A DNA stretch of 64,000 nucleotides. Source: Siphonodentalium dalli (Eukaryota; Mollusca; Scaphopoda; Gadilida; Siphonodentaliidae). The stretch spans positions 78,905,980-78,969,979 of the forward strand of contig CP136063.1 in assembly GCA_032622095.1 (NCBI GenBank), given 5' to 3'. Within the stretch, counting starts at the first letter, position 1. Each line of letters begins with the position of its first letter. This document shows positions 10,745 through 21,863 of this stretch, piece after piece. The notes under the pieces are model-generated. The model was not told where the DNA came from. It saw nothing but the letters and a program-made list of their open reading frames with translations, and made no database searches. The position numbers and the translations under genes are program-made.

Positions 10745-13700
10745 TAATTAGAAGGCTTGCCAATGAACTGAACATGTATTAGGTTATTGCATGCACTTTT
10801 AATAGACAGGGCAAGGTAGATTACATCATTTTATAGATATTCTAAAATTTCTAGTTTGTGAAAACTATAATTAAAGCCATATTGTATGAACCCTGTCTAA
10901 CCAACTGAACTATGAACTATAGACATGTTATCATTTTTATTATCAGAGACATGCCTTCTGCAAAGATATAGCCTTATACATTATAAACATGCAAATAGTT
11001 GCTTCATTTGGGCTAACTTCCATCATTTAGTGAGTCAAACATGAGGAAATTCTCTTAGTTTGAAAGTTGTAGCAAGCCTGGCCCGGAGTTGATGTCACAA
11101 ACATCAAATATTGTTACTTCTTGTCAGATGGACATTCCTGCCAATAAATTAAACATTTCTCATTGCAACTGTATGCATTTTAATACACAGAGCCTGATAT
11201 AAATTACACCATTTGATGGATATTTTATTAAATAGTCTGTGGAAACAACATAAAAGCCATATTCTATGCATCCCTGTATAGCCAAAAGAAATTAAACTAT
11301 GGATATTTTATTGTTTATTTGATCAGAGACATGTATTCTGTTGAGATATATGTTAAAAACATGCAAATAGTGGTTTCATTTGGGCTTGCTCCCATAAATT
11401 AGAGAGTCAGACATGAAGAGATTCCCTTATTTCAAATTTATAAGATGCCAAGCCAGCTGAAATGGTGTATCAAACCTCAAATGGCAGTATTTCTTATCAG
11501 ATAGACATCTCTACCAATAAATTAAACATTTCTCATAGTCATTGCATGCATTTTAATATACAGGACAAGTTAGAAAACATCATTTGATGGATATTTTACT
11601 TAAAATAGTCTGTGGAAACAACCTAAAAGCCATATTGTATGCATCCCTGTGTAGCCAAAAGAAATTAAACTATGGATATTTTATTGTTTATTTCACCAGA
11701 GACATGTATTCGGTTGAGATATTGCCTTATATATGTTATAAACATGCAAATAGTGGCTTCATTTTGGGCTTGCTTCCATAATTTAGAGAGTCAAACCTGA
11801 AGAGATTCCCTTATTTCAAATTTGTAAGATGCGAAGCCAACTGAAATGGTGTATCAAACCTCAAATGGCAATATTTCTTATCAGATGGACATCTCTACTA
11901 ATAAATTAAACATTTATCATGGTCATTGCATACATTTTAATATACAGGACAAGGTAGAAACATCATTTGATGGAAATATTAATTAAAATAGTCTGTCAAA
12001 TCTACATAAAAGCCATATTGTATGCATCCCTGTATAGCCAAATGAAATTAAACTATGGATATTTTATTGTTTATTTCATTAGAGACATGCATTCTGTTGA
12101 GATATAGCCTTATATATGTTATAAACATGCAAATAGTACCTTTATTTGGGTTTGCTTCCATAATTTAGAGAGTCAAACCTGAAGAGATTCCCTTATTTTA
12201 AATTTAAAAGATGCCAAGCCAGCTGAAATGGTGTATCAAACCCCAAATGACAGTATTTCTTATCAGATGGACATCTGTACCAATAAATTAAACATTTCTC
12301 ATAGTCACTGCATGCATTATAATATATAGGCCAAGATAGAAAACATCATTTGATGGATATTTTACTTAAAATATTCAGTGGAAACTACATAAAAGCAATA
12401 TTGTATGCATCCCTGTATAGCCAAATCAAATTAAACTATGGATATTGTATTGTTTATTTCATCTGAGACATGTATTCTGTTGAGATATAGCCTTATATAT
12501 GTTATAAACATGCCAATAATGGCATAATTTAGGCTTTTTTTTCCATAATTTAGAGGGTCAAAGCTGAATAAATTCCCTTATTTCAAATTTGTAAGATGCC
12601 AAGCCAGCTGAAATGGTCTATCAAACCTCAAATGACAGTATTTCTTATCAGATGGACATCTGTACCAATAAATTAAACATTTCTCATAGTCACTGCATGC
12701 ATTATAATATATAGGACAAGGCAGAAAACAACATTTGATGGATATTTTACTTAAAATAGTCTGTGGAAACAACCTAAAAGCCATGTTGTATGCATCCCTG
12801 TATAGCCAAAATAAATTAAACTATGGATATTTTATTGTTGATTTCATCAGAGACATGTATTCTGTTGAGATATAGCCTTATATATGTTATAAACATGCAA
12901 ATAGTGGCTTCATTTGGGCTTGCTTCCATAATTTAGAGAGTCAAACCTGAAGAGATTCCCTTATTTTAAATTTGTAAGATGCCAAGACAGCTGAAATGGT
13001 GTATCAAACCTTAAATGGCAGTATTTCTTATCAGATGGACATCTCTCCCAATAAATTAAACATTTCTCATGGTCACTGTGTGCATTATGATATATAGGGC
13101 AAGGTAGAAAACATTATTTGATGGATATCGTACTTAAAATAGTCTGTGGAAACTACTTAAAAGCAATATTGTATGCAGCCCTCTATAGCCAAATGCAATT
13201 AAACTATGGATATTTTATTGTGTATTTTATCAGCGACATGTATTATGTTGAGATATAGCCTTATACATGTCATTAACATGCAAATAGTGGCTTCATATGG
13301 GCTTTCTTCCATTATTTAGAGAGTCAAATCTGAAGAAATTCCCTTAGTTTGATATTTATGATCCCATAATCCCATGAAATGGTATTTTAAACCTCAAATG
13401 TCAGTATTTCTTATCAGATGGACATATCAACTAATGAATTAAACATTTCCCATGGTCATTACATGTATTTTAATATGCAAGGCTATGTAGAAAACATCAT
13501 TTGATGGATATTTTACTTAAAATAGTCTGTGGAAACTACATAAAAGCAATATTGTATGCATCCCTCTATAGCCAAATGCAATTGAACTATGGATATTTTA
13601 TTGTGCATTTTATCAGAGACATGTATTCTATTGAGATATAGCCTTATACATGTTACTAACATGCAAATAGTGGCTTCATTTGGGCTTTCTTCCATAATTT

Positions 13701-14135
13701 AGAGAGTCAAAGCTGAATAAATTCCCTTAGGTTTCAAATTTAAAAGATACCAAGCCAGCTGAAATGGTGTATCAAACCTAAAATGTCAGTATTTCTTATC
13801 AGATGGACATCTCTACCAATAAATTAAGCATTTCTCATGTCCATTGCATGCATTTTAATATATAGGACAAGGCAGAATACATCACTTGATGGATATTTTA
13901 CTTTAAATACTTTGTGGAAACTAAATAAAGTCACATTGTATGCTTTCCTATATTGCCAAATGAAATTCAACTATGGATACATTGGATATTTTATTGTTTG
14001 TATCATCAGAGACATACATTCTGCTAAGATATAGTCTTTTGTGTGTTATAAACATACAATAGGTGCATGGCCTCATTGGGCTTGCTTTCATAATACAAGA
14101 GAGTCAACTCTGAAGAAATACCATCGGTTTGAAAT
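10745..14135. repeat. Satellite, unit about 383 bp, about 9 copies
   Basis: The landmark (C)AGAGACATG recurs with its end at about 10949, 11330, 11703, 12085, 12469, 12854, 13237, 13620 and 14013, spacings of 373-393 bp. Each unit contains AACTATGGATATTTTATTG, GTTATAAACATGCAAATAG, ATTTAGAGAGTCAAA and CAATAAATTAAACATTTCTC in order. Edge copies are the most diverged, as expected under unequal exchange. Open frames inside are short. The array lies upstream of the receptor exon at 15162, possibly in one of its introns. Confidence 0.93.
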
Positions 14136-14389
14136 TGGTAGCATCTTCCATCCTTATATAAGAGGGGTATATACCAGCTTGAAGTACCGGTTTAATTAAT
14201 AGGTTCAATGCAAGGGGCCACCAAAGAGGTTTGTCTAGTTCGGGATGGTGTGGCAAACCGCCAACTGGAGATTTCAAGGGAGGCCTCCTCAATGGCGACC
14301 CACTATATTGTGCAAACAAAATTTTATTAAAATTGTATAAAGGTCAGCATGCCCTAAGAGCATTGAGAAATAGATAAAAACACTTACTG
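14136..14389. other. Short gap after the satellite
   Basis: No supportable feature; sequence resumes without the satellite period. Confidence 0.4.
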
Positions 14390-14715
14390 ACAGATTGCCA
14401 ATAACAAAATTACATCTGTTGAAACTATTGTTATGTAAACAAAACTGTTACAGTGATTTGTCAACAAATATATAATTCTAGCTGTATTATTAGTTCAAAT
14501 ATTTAACTATGAATAACATTTTCAGAATATTTAATCAACAGGTTGGACCTTTTCCAATGTTATGTAAACAAAACTGTTACAGTGAGTGACTTGTCAACAA
14601 TTATATAATCTTATAGCTGTAGTATTACATGTAGTTCAAATATTTAAGTATGAATATGAATTTTCAGAATATTTAATCAACAGGTTGGTCTGGTTGGACC
14701 TTTTTCAATGTTTAC
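14390..14715. repeat. Tandemly duplicated dispersed repeat
   Basis: Two adjacent copies share ATGTAAACAAAACTGTTACA, GACTTGTCAACAA-like, AGCTGTA(T/G)TA and TTTAATCAACAGGTTGG. A single related copy is at 1905-2065. Confidence 0.75.
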
Positions 14716-14809
14716 CATAAACTTTTGATCACAATTTTGCTCTCGTTGGACTTTTACAGTTATTCCAATACAGCAGTAATTTCTACATAACAATTAATTC
14801 TTGGTTTAG

Positions 14810-15105
14810 AAATATTTTCTTTAAGTATTTCTTAACTTAGAAAAAAAATCTTGAAACAAGAAATATATATTTAATTTTTGAAGCCATTTTCTTAGTAAGG
14901 AAATTGTTTCTTGTTTCAAGACTAAAATATATCTTATTTGAGAAAACTATCTCTTGTCTGGTGGGAGTTTCTTAAATTTTCTTGATGTAGCAGACTTGGG
15001 GGGTATATTTCCCAAAATAAGATTTATTTTCCTGTTTCAGGAAATAGTTTTTCTTGTTTCAAGATATTTTATCTTATTAAGAAATTATTTTTGGCAGTGT
15101 ACTCG
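14810..15105. repeat. TCTTGTTTCAAG-rich AT repeat
   Basis: TTTCTTGTTTCAAGA and its complement TCTTGAAACAAGAAA recur several times along with TTCTTA(A/G)TAAG words. It ends TTTTTGGCAGTG, a possible element terminus. It lies about 50 bp upstream of the receptor exon's acceptor. Confidence 0.6.
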
Positions 15106-15161
15106 TTGCTGAGGGGTTTTTCCATACATAAACACCATCTATATGTTTATCTACTCCACAG

Positions 15162-15366
15162 GCTATAATATTCGAGGTACAGAAGGCACCATTCGAAGGC
15201 ATTGAGTTTCATCAGTGTCGGACTGCGTATTCACCTGGATTATGGCAAGAGAAAGCATACTCCATGTATTCTTTGATTATAATGTTCATATTACCTCTGG
15301 CAATAACTATCACTGCCTACTGGCTTATATTCTCCACAATATCCAGACATTCTAAAAGATACACAG
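15162..15366 (+). CDS. GnRH/AKH/corazonin-type receptor, TM4 end to TM5 exon
   Basis: Internal exon of a peptide G-protein-coupled receptor. It follows an acceptor (TTTATCTACTCCACAG) and precedes a consensus donor (GTGAGTG). It is 205 nt: 68 codons plus one base, starting in phase 0 and ending in phase 1. The peptide opens AIIFEVQKAPFEG, has the conserved loop-2 cysteine in FHQCRT (about residue 19), then LWQEKAYSMYS, then a hydrophobic TM5 with proline (MFILPLAITIT), and a basic loop-3 start SRHSKRY. The QC-T, WQE and MF-PL pattern is characteristic of the GnRH, adipokinetic-hormone and corazonin receptor family. An exon of similar length at the same place in the fold is known from vertebrate GnRH receptors. 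Exons for TM1-4 and TM6-7 are not visible in this window. Which subfamily cannot be decided from one exon. Confidence 0.78.
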
Positions 15367-16599
15367 GTGAGTGAACGTTACGTGACACCTTTCGCATAAT
15401 GAAGTACCACTGGTAAGAATTAAAGTGATGTGAAACACCCCGGTGGGTGGTCAAATAGAAATGGAGAATAGTCTCGCTCAAAGTAGTTATTTTTAGGAAT
15501 ATTAATCCAAATTTACAACACACACACCGTAATTCTGATATATTAATTAAATGCAATGACTTTTGATGGCGAAATCATTTGTGTTTGTTTATCGCAGATT
15601 GTTGCGTCGCGAATCCAAATGTAAATATTTACAATTGAAAGCAGTTTAGACGGGAATGTAGCATTCTACTAACATCGCTGAACATTTCAAAGAAATCGAC
15701 AACACCACTCCATATTAAACAATACCGCCTGAGTACTAACTTAATCAGTTTCACGCACCCGAATAAGTCCTTAATATGTATTTAAGATTACGGTTCTACG
15801 TCACTAGAATCTGTGTTCTTGCTATCACTTGTCGTTTTGCTATATCCGTAGTTACGATTACGGTTTCGCGAAGCCAATCATGGGCACGTGAGCTTTACGT
15901 GCAAACATCGAGCCTACCATTGATTATGGCCTGATCGCAACACAATTGTGACCCGCCATATCAAATCCAGTCGTAAGTCGGGATTTGGTTTACCTTGTGC
16001 CAATGCAATCTCTTATATATGCGAGTCGACCATAGGTCGCCTCGCATATATAAGAGAATGCATTGGCCTAACAATATTTTACAATTTTAATAATTTTTTC
16101 TTGTATTCTTTAACAATTTTATAATTTCACCCATACAGAGCCCCAGACAAACATGAGCAGACGACACTCTTCTATATGCTTCTATATATGTGTGGGGCTC
16201 CCTGCAGGGTAATTGATGTTTTTTATTGTATGTCCTAAAAATTGTAAGAAACATTTATTTAAAAAAAATGATAAAAAATTGTTAGGCCAATGCATTCTCT
16301 TATATATGCGAGGCGACCTATGGTCGACTCGCATATATAAGAGAATGCATTGGCACAGGGTAAAAAAAAATCCCGACTTACGACTGGATTTGATAAGGCG
16401 GGTCACAATTATTAACCGTTTTAGAGGGAAATTATATCACATTTAATTGATGGATTTCTCGACTTACGTGTGCTACGGGTTGTATCGTTTTTAATATGTC
16501 ACTTATACTACATATCGGTGTTCTTTATTGTCCCAGACATATGTCTCACGCGCGTGTTCGTAGTTCAATTAATATACAGCAGAAGAACGTATTTACCAG
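15367..16599 (+). other. Intron of the receptor gene (inferred)
   Basis: Bounded by the GTGAGTG donor at 15367 and the candidate acceptor TATTTACCAG ending at 16599. It contains the palindromic MITE at 15944-16410. No open frame of note outside that element. Confidence 0.4.
15944..16410. mobile_element. Palindromic MITE with paired hairpins (copy 1)
   Basis: Long terminal inverted repeats of more than 100 bp: AATTGTGACCCGCC at the left and its exact complement GGCGGGTCACAATT at the right, followed inward by ATCAAATCCAGTCGTAAGTC on both arms. Each arm ends in a family hairpin (15999-16067 and 16286-16354). The middle holds GAGCCCCAGACAAACATGAG and a smaller stem (GAGCCCC / GGGGCTC). The right half recurs at 62196-62487 with few differences, indicating recent activity. 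Target duplication is unclear because AATT can be read as part of the repeat. Confidence 0.85.
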
Positions 16600-16737
16600 T
16601 TATGTCTGACTCGCTGAGGGGGAACAACTTATCGAAGTTCGTGATGGTGTCAGGGCTTTCAGGACGCATTAGAAAATATATAGGCCGTATACGAATGAGT
16701 CTACATGCAGTGAGTAGAAATGGAGCAGCGTCAAAAA
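16600..16737 (+). CDS. Candidate receptor exon, intracellular loop 3
   Basis: Acceptor CGTATTTACCAG precedes 138 nt (2 + 45 codons + 1), followed by a donor GTAAGTC. The two leading bases complete the phase-1 codon left by the exon ending at 15366, so the junction stays open. The peptide is hydrophilic and strongly basic: SGLSGRIRKYIGRIRMSL in the middle, ending NGAASK plus one A. A long basic segment after TM5 suits intracellular loop 3, and in this receptor family TM6 is preceded by a K-T-L-K type sequence whose Thr codon would begin with A. This is inference: no TM6 exon was found, and the ORF could be chance. Confidence 0.4.
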
Positions 16738-16791
16738 GTAAGTCTTGCAAACAATCCAAGAAATTATCGATGAGTGTGTGAAGTGTGCTGT

Positions 16792-16793
<2 letters not shown>

Positions 16794-16871
<78 letters not shown>
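16794..16871. repeat. (GA)n microsatellite
   Basis: About 38 uninterrupted GA units. It creates artificial Arg-Glu or Ser-Leu open frames on both strands (for example the 202-codon minus frame over 16565-17173), which should not be annotated as genes. Confidence 0.97.
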
Positions 16872-16875
<4 letters not shown>

Positions 16876-16996
16876 CAAACAGACGAGCAAGAGCGTTCAG
16901 CTCCATCGAAGTGGCTGCGTCATAACGTGTCTGTATTCCCACCCAACATTGGTTCCCGAGAAAAGGGTAGTGACTGGCAAGTAAAGTATTTACATT

Positions 16997-17059
16997 TATT
17001 GCATTGCTTCGAGGTTTCTTGCGGCCTCGGTGAATGTCAACCTCGAAACAATGCAATAA
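16997..17059. repeat. Stem-loop TTATTGCATTG...
   Basis: TTATTGCATTGCTTCGAGGT pairs with ACCTCGAAACAATGCAATAA across a loop of about 22 bases (one unpaired base). An isolated near-perfect stem of about 19 bp. Confidence 0.8.
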
Positions 17060-18230
17060 GTGTTTTATTATATGATATACGAATGTTATCAAGCCCATTA
17101 TAGGCCTGAAATACCTTACTAATCTGTGTATATATGTACATGGATCCATCAAATGCACAACAATGTGATTCAAGGAGTCAAAATGTAGTAAAATACAGGA
17201 TTACAATTTCTATTAATAACTCACGCCGTCGCGTTATCTTGTTATTATCCCATCTGTCCAATTTATAGGACAATCCAGTAGATATCACGATTTATCCACT
17301 ACTTTCCGTATAATTTAGTATGGGACTTTTAGAAGAAAGTTTATAATCAATCAAATAATAATATATGTTGAATTTCGTTCTTATATATTGATTGGCAGAG
17401 ACGGCACTGAAGGTTGTTCGGGTATGGGGTTAAAATTATGTGCACTATAGAGGAACGCAATTTTTTTAACGCTGTTTTGTGACGATCAGTCGTTTCCAGA
17501 AAGACCAACATGTTAAAGGAGACGGGTGTGTTTCCAGCGAACAACTAAAGGATCACTAGAGATAGATGACTGCCACGAAGACACATGTGCTTTTTGAACC
17601 GCAATCTTGACAATATCTCTCCATGCGGATTTTTACAGGAAATGTCCCTTCATCCAAATATTCATCCAAATAGCTACGCGATTTATTTGTCCATAATGGC
17701 GAATATATCTGGAACAGCGCCAGTAGCTTGGCGATTGAACAGTAAGAAATATGTGACAATTCGTTCAAAACATCAGGAGCGGTAACAAACTCCATACAGC
17801 GCCCCCTACGTTAGCACTGCGATATAGCACTGCCACAATGGTGGTACTTTGCGGACCGAAACATCTATTTCCACTTATCGTCGGAACTATATTTAGTCAC
17901 CTGTTATCTTATTTGACCACCAAAGTTTGCAATAATGGTAATTTTCGGTATTGATAAGAACAATATAGACTGAGCCAGATATAGACAATTTTAATCCTAA
18001 AACATAACAAACTAAGAACAGAAATCCTTACCAAATGTCCTTATGGCAGTGATACCTCAGCGGAGCGATGGAGATAACTCAGCCTGGAGTTTGGAGCGGT
18101 AACTGATCGATGTGCCCAACAAAGCACAGTTTACGTATGTGTATATCTCACTCCCAACCGACAGCAGACCTAACAAGAACACTAAGATGCATGCATCAGG
18201 TCGCCCGTGAACTATTTATCATAGAATTCC
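17060..18230. other. Gene-free stretch
   Basis: Short overlapping open frames only (for example 17556-17795 against 17585-17785). No recognisable domain or repeat. Confidence 0.4.
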
Positions 18231-18623
18231 TGTAGCTATCGATTATACATTTTGGAATATCTGTCTGTATGTATGTGTGTATGGATGCACGTATGTATGT
18301 GTGTTATATAATCGCACACTGCTCGACCGATCCGACTCGGATTTGGTATTTAACGTGTCAACCTGACCTCGCTCATAGGCATGTTTCTGGACCTTGACCG
18401 ATCCGACTAAAATTTGTGTGTAGGACTACTTCGATCCCGGGAGCAATATGGACGGGTCCAATTTCACGTGCGACCATGTCATCGAACGTGCTGATATAGG
18501 CATGTTTCTGGACCAATTGAAAAATAGTTTGTCCAGATGCTGTATATACTGGGTACTGCCCATGTGAAGGCGATCACAAAGAAATCCCTAAATAGCCAGA
18601 ACGAAGTCGAGTACATCAGCTAG
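18231..18623 (+). mobile_element. Helitron-like segment, 3' end at 18623
   Basis: The end reads GAAGTCGAGTACATCAGCTAG followed by T, matching the CTRR-then-T 3' end of Helitrons. Upstream GACCGATCCGACT-C/AAA blocks (twice) and the TGTATGTATGTGTG low-complexity start resemble the next element. The 5' end is not certain. No Rep/helicase coding. Confidence 0.5.
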
Positions 18624-19538
18624 TCTACTATATATTTTGAGACTTCCGTATATATGTATATATATATGTGTGTATATGTGTATGTGGGTACTTCATAGAA
18701 TCGAAAAGGGCTGGTAGGATCGAGCTAAAATTTCGTATATAAGTGTAAAAACCCACGGGGATCGTCCACGTCGCATTTTGGACAAGATCAGAGCACCGAT
18801 TCTCCCTTCCCAGTCACAAAACATGGCACCGTATGGGTTAACACACCAACGCTCCGTATATCTTCGATATTGGGAGATGTAACCGGTTAACGCTTTTTAT
18901 AGTCATCGACGTATTGATCTAAGAGGCGTAACTCTACATTTTGTATTAGTTTTCACAATGTGATTCTTACGTCTGGGTATCGGCGTGTGCGTCATTATAC
19001 AGACATGAGCGTGTTGTGTGATTCGTACGTACGCAGGGCTTCCTAGGAACGCGGATCGGGTCAGTTTTTCCGCCCTAGGTGATTATCACCTTGAATCGGG
19101 TACCCACAAATTATATATATGCGTGTTGTGTGATTCTTACGTACTTAGGGCTTCCTGGGAACGCGGATCGGGTCAGTTTTTCCGCCCTATGTGATTTTTA
19201 CCTCGAAACGGGTACCCACAAATTATATATATGTGTGCATGTGTCCTTTATAGACTCGAACCGATTGCGCTCACACTTGCTACCTACGGGAAGTGTCACG
19301 GACGGGTTAAATTGTGACCCCGACCTGACCTTGACCTTGAAAATGATCAATTCAAGGTCAAAATCGGGAAAAATGCACATTTAACTCATGTTATAAACAA
19401 AAAATGAATATTAACTCATTTAAAAACAAAAAATTAATTAAAAAATTAATTATAAAAATTAACTAAAAAAAATTATTTAAAAAATTTAAAATTGTCATGT
19501 TTCTGACGAACGCCGCCAGTGGCGGGCTAACCTGCTAG
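18624..19538 (+). mobile_element. Non-autonomous Helitron-like element
   Basis: Starts TCTACTATATATTTTGAGAC directly after the preceding CTAG. It ends with hairpin CCGCCAGTGGCGG, a short spacer GCTAACCTG, then CTAG followed by T. TC at the 5' end, a GC-rich hairpin about 10 bases before CTRR and a T next to the end are Helitron hallmarks. It contains a 112-bp tandem duplication and an inverted TTGACCTTGAA / TTCAAGGTCAA. No helicase frame, so non-autonomous. The abutting arrangement suggests tandem Helitrons. Confidence 0.7.
19011..19234. repeat. 112-bp tandem duplication in the Helitron-like element
   Basis: Units 19011-19122 and 19123-19234 both contain AACGCGGATCGGGTCAGTTT and GGGTACCCACAAATTATATA. 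They differ at about ten sites. Confidence 0.85.
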
Positions 19539-19616
19539 TATTATATATTTCTAGATTTAGTTACAAACTTTATACCTGTATATTGTACAAAGAAATGTTT
19601 GACAAATGTATCTATA

Positions 19617-21709
19617 TCGGAAACGTCATTAGTACGGATGGGGGGGGGACTGGATTAAGGGTGGGCGGGTTACCGGAAACGTCATTAGTATGGATGGGGG
19701 TCTGGATTAAGGGTGGGCGGGTTACCGGAAACGTCATTAGTACGGATGGGGGTCTGGATTAAGGGTGGGCGGGTTACCGGAAACGTCATTAGTACGGATG
19801 TGGGTCTGGGTTAAGGGTGGCTGGGTTAACGGAAACGTAATTAGTACGGATGGGGTCTGGATTAAGTGTGGGCGGGTTACCGGAAACGTAATTAGTACGG
19901 ATGGGGGTCTGGATTAAGGGTGGGCGGGTTACCGGAAACATCATTATTACGGATGGGGGTCTGGATTAAGGGTGGGCCGGTTACCGGAAACGTCATTAGT
20001 ACGGATGGGGGGTCTGGATTAAGTGTGGGCGGGTTACCGGAAACGTAATTAGTACGGATGGGGTCTGGATTAAGGGTGGGCGGGTTACCGGAAACGACAT
20101 TAGTACGGATCGGGGTCTGGATTAAGGGTGGGCGGGTTACCGGAAACGTAATTAGTACGGATGGGGGTCTGGATTAAGGGTGGGCGGGTTACCGGCAACA
20201 TCATTATTACGGATGGGGGTCTGGATTAAGGGTGTGCGGGTTACCGGAAACGTAATTAGTACGGATGGGGGTCTGGATTAAGTGTGGGAGGGTTACCGGA
20301 AACGTCAATAGTACGGATGGGGTCTGGATTAAGGGGGGCGGGTTAACGGAAACGTGATTAGTACGGATGGGGGTCTGGATTAAGTGTGGGCGGGTTACCG
20401 GAAACGTCATTAGTACGGATGGGGGTCTGGATTAAGGGTGGGCGGGTTACCGAAAACGTAATTAGTACGGATGGGGGTCTGGATTAAGGGTGGGCGGGTT
20501 ACCGAAAACGTAATTAGTACGGATGGGGTCTGGATTAAGTGTGGGCGGGTTACCGGAAACGTCATTAGTGCGGATGGGGGTCTGGATTAAGGGTGGGCGG
20601 GTTACCGGAAACGTAATTAGTACGGATGGGTTCTGGATTAAGGGTGGGCGGGTTAACGGAAACGTCATTAGTACGGATGGGGGTCTGGATTAAGTGTGGA
20701 TGGGTTACCGGAAACGTAATTAGTACGGATGGGGGGTCTGGATTAAGGGTGGGCGGGTTACCGGAAACGTAATTAGTACGAATGGGGGTCTGGGTTAAGG
20801 GTGGGCGGGTTAACGGAAACGTCATTAGTACGGATGGGGGTATGGCTTAGGTGTGGGGTGATCACCGGAAACGTCATTATTACGGATGGGGGTCTGGATT
20901 AATGGTGGGCGGGTTACCGGAAACGTCACTAGTATGCATGGGGGTCTGGATTAAGTGTAGGCGGGTTACCGGAAACGTCATTAGTACGGATGGGGTCTGG
21001 ATTAAGGGCGGGCAGGTTAACGGAAACGTCATTAGTACGGATGGGGGTCTGGCTTAAGTGTGGGCGGGTTACCGGAACCGTCATTAGTACGGCTGGGGGG
21101 TCTGGATTAAGGGTGGGCGGGTTACCGGAAACGTAATTAGTACGGATGGGGGTCTGGATTAAGGGTGGGCGGGTTACCGAAAACGTAATTAGTACGGATG
21201 GGGTCTGGATTAAGTGTGGGCGGGTTACCGGAAACGTCATTAGTGCGGATGGAGGTCTGGATTAAGGGTGGGCGGGTTACCGGAAACGTAATTAGTACGG
21301 ATGGGGTCTGGATTAAGGGTGGGCGGGTTAACGGAAACGTCATTAGTACGGATGGGGGTCTGGATTAAGTGTGGGTGGGTTACCGGAAACGTAATTAGCA
21401 CGGATGGGGGGGGTCTGGATTAAGGGTGGGCGGGTTACCGGAAACGTAATTAGTACGAATGGGGGTCTGGATTAAGGGTGGGCGGGTTAACGGAAACGTC
21501 ATTAGTACGGATGGGGGTGTGGCTTAAGTGTGGGCGGGTTAACGGAAACGTCATTAGTACGGATGGGGTCTGGATTAAGGGTGGGTGGGTTACCGGAAAC
21601 GTCATTAGTACGGATGGGGGTCTGGATTAAGGGTGGGCGGGTTACCGGAAACGTCATTAGTATGGATGGGGGTCTGGATTAAGTGTGGGCGGGTTACCGG
21701 AAACGTCAC
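19617..21709. repeat. 52-bp minisatellite, about 40 units
   Basis: Consensus contains GGAAACGTCATTAGTACGGA, TGGGGGTCTGGATTAAGGGT and GGGCGGGTTACC. The + strand is strongly G-rich. Variants (GTCATT or GTAATT; TTACC or TTAAC; AAGGGTGG or AAGTGTGG) are shared between units. About 21125-21540 repeats the variant order of about 20450-20860, a higher-order copy offset by 13 units. Proline/asparagine-rich frames on the minus strand are translations of the repeat, not genes. Confidence 0.97.
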
Positions 21710-21737
21710 TCTTTTCTTTAGGCCTTGTGATACATAT

Positions 21738-21863
21738 GTGTTATATACACAATGTGTTTGTATCTATTCATGTATCGCGGCGAGGCTAGTTTTCGTCCAT
21801 GGCCACGAAAACTAGCCGAGTCGCAATACATGAATCGTTACAAAGACATAGTGTATATAACAC
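21738..21863. repeat. Long imperfect hairpin next to the minisatellite
   Basis: GTGTTATATACACAATGTGT pairs with ATAGTGTATATAACAC, and ATTCATGTATCGCGGC pairs with GTCGCAATACATGAAT. The tip is GGCTAGTTTTCGT against ACGAAAACTAGCC with loop CCATGGCC. About 126 bases fold into one stem. Confidence 0.85.

Noticed and set aside
16565-17173. 202-codon minus frame and 109-codon plus frame
   Set aside because: Both run through the (GA)n tract, which is open in several frames on both strands; the rest shows no domain.
20207-21343. Pro/Asn-rich minus frames of 67-103 codons
   Set aside because: Direct translations of the 52-bp minisatellite; the frame changes every unit and depends on chance stop loss.
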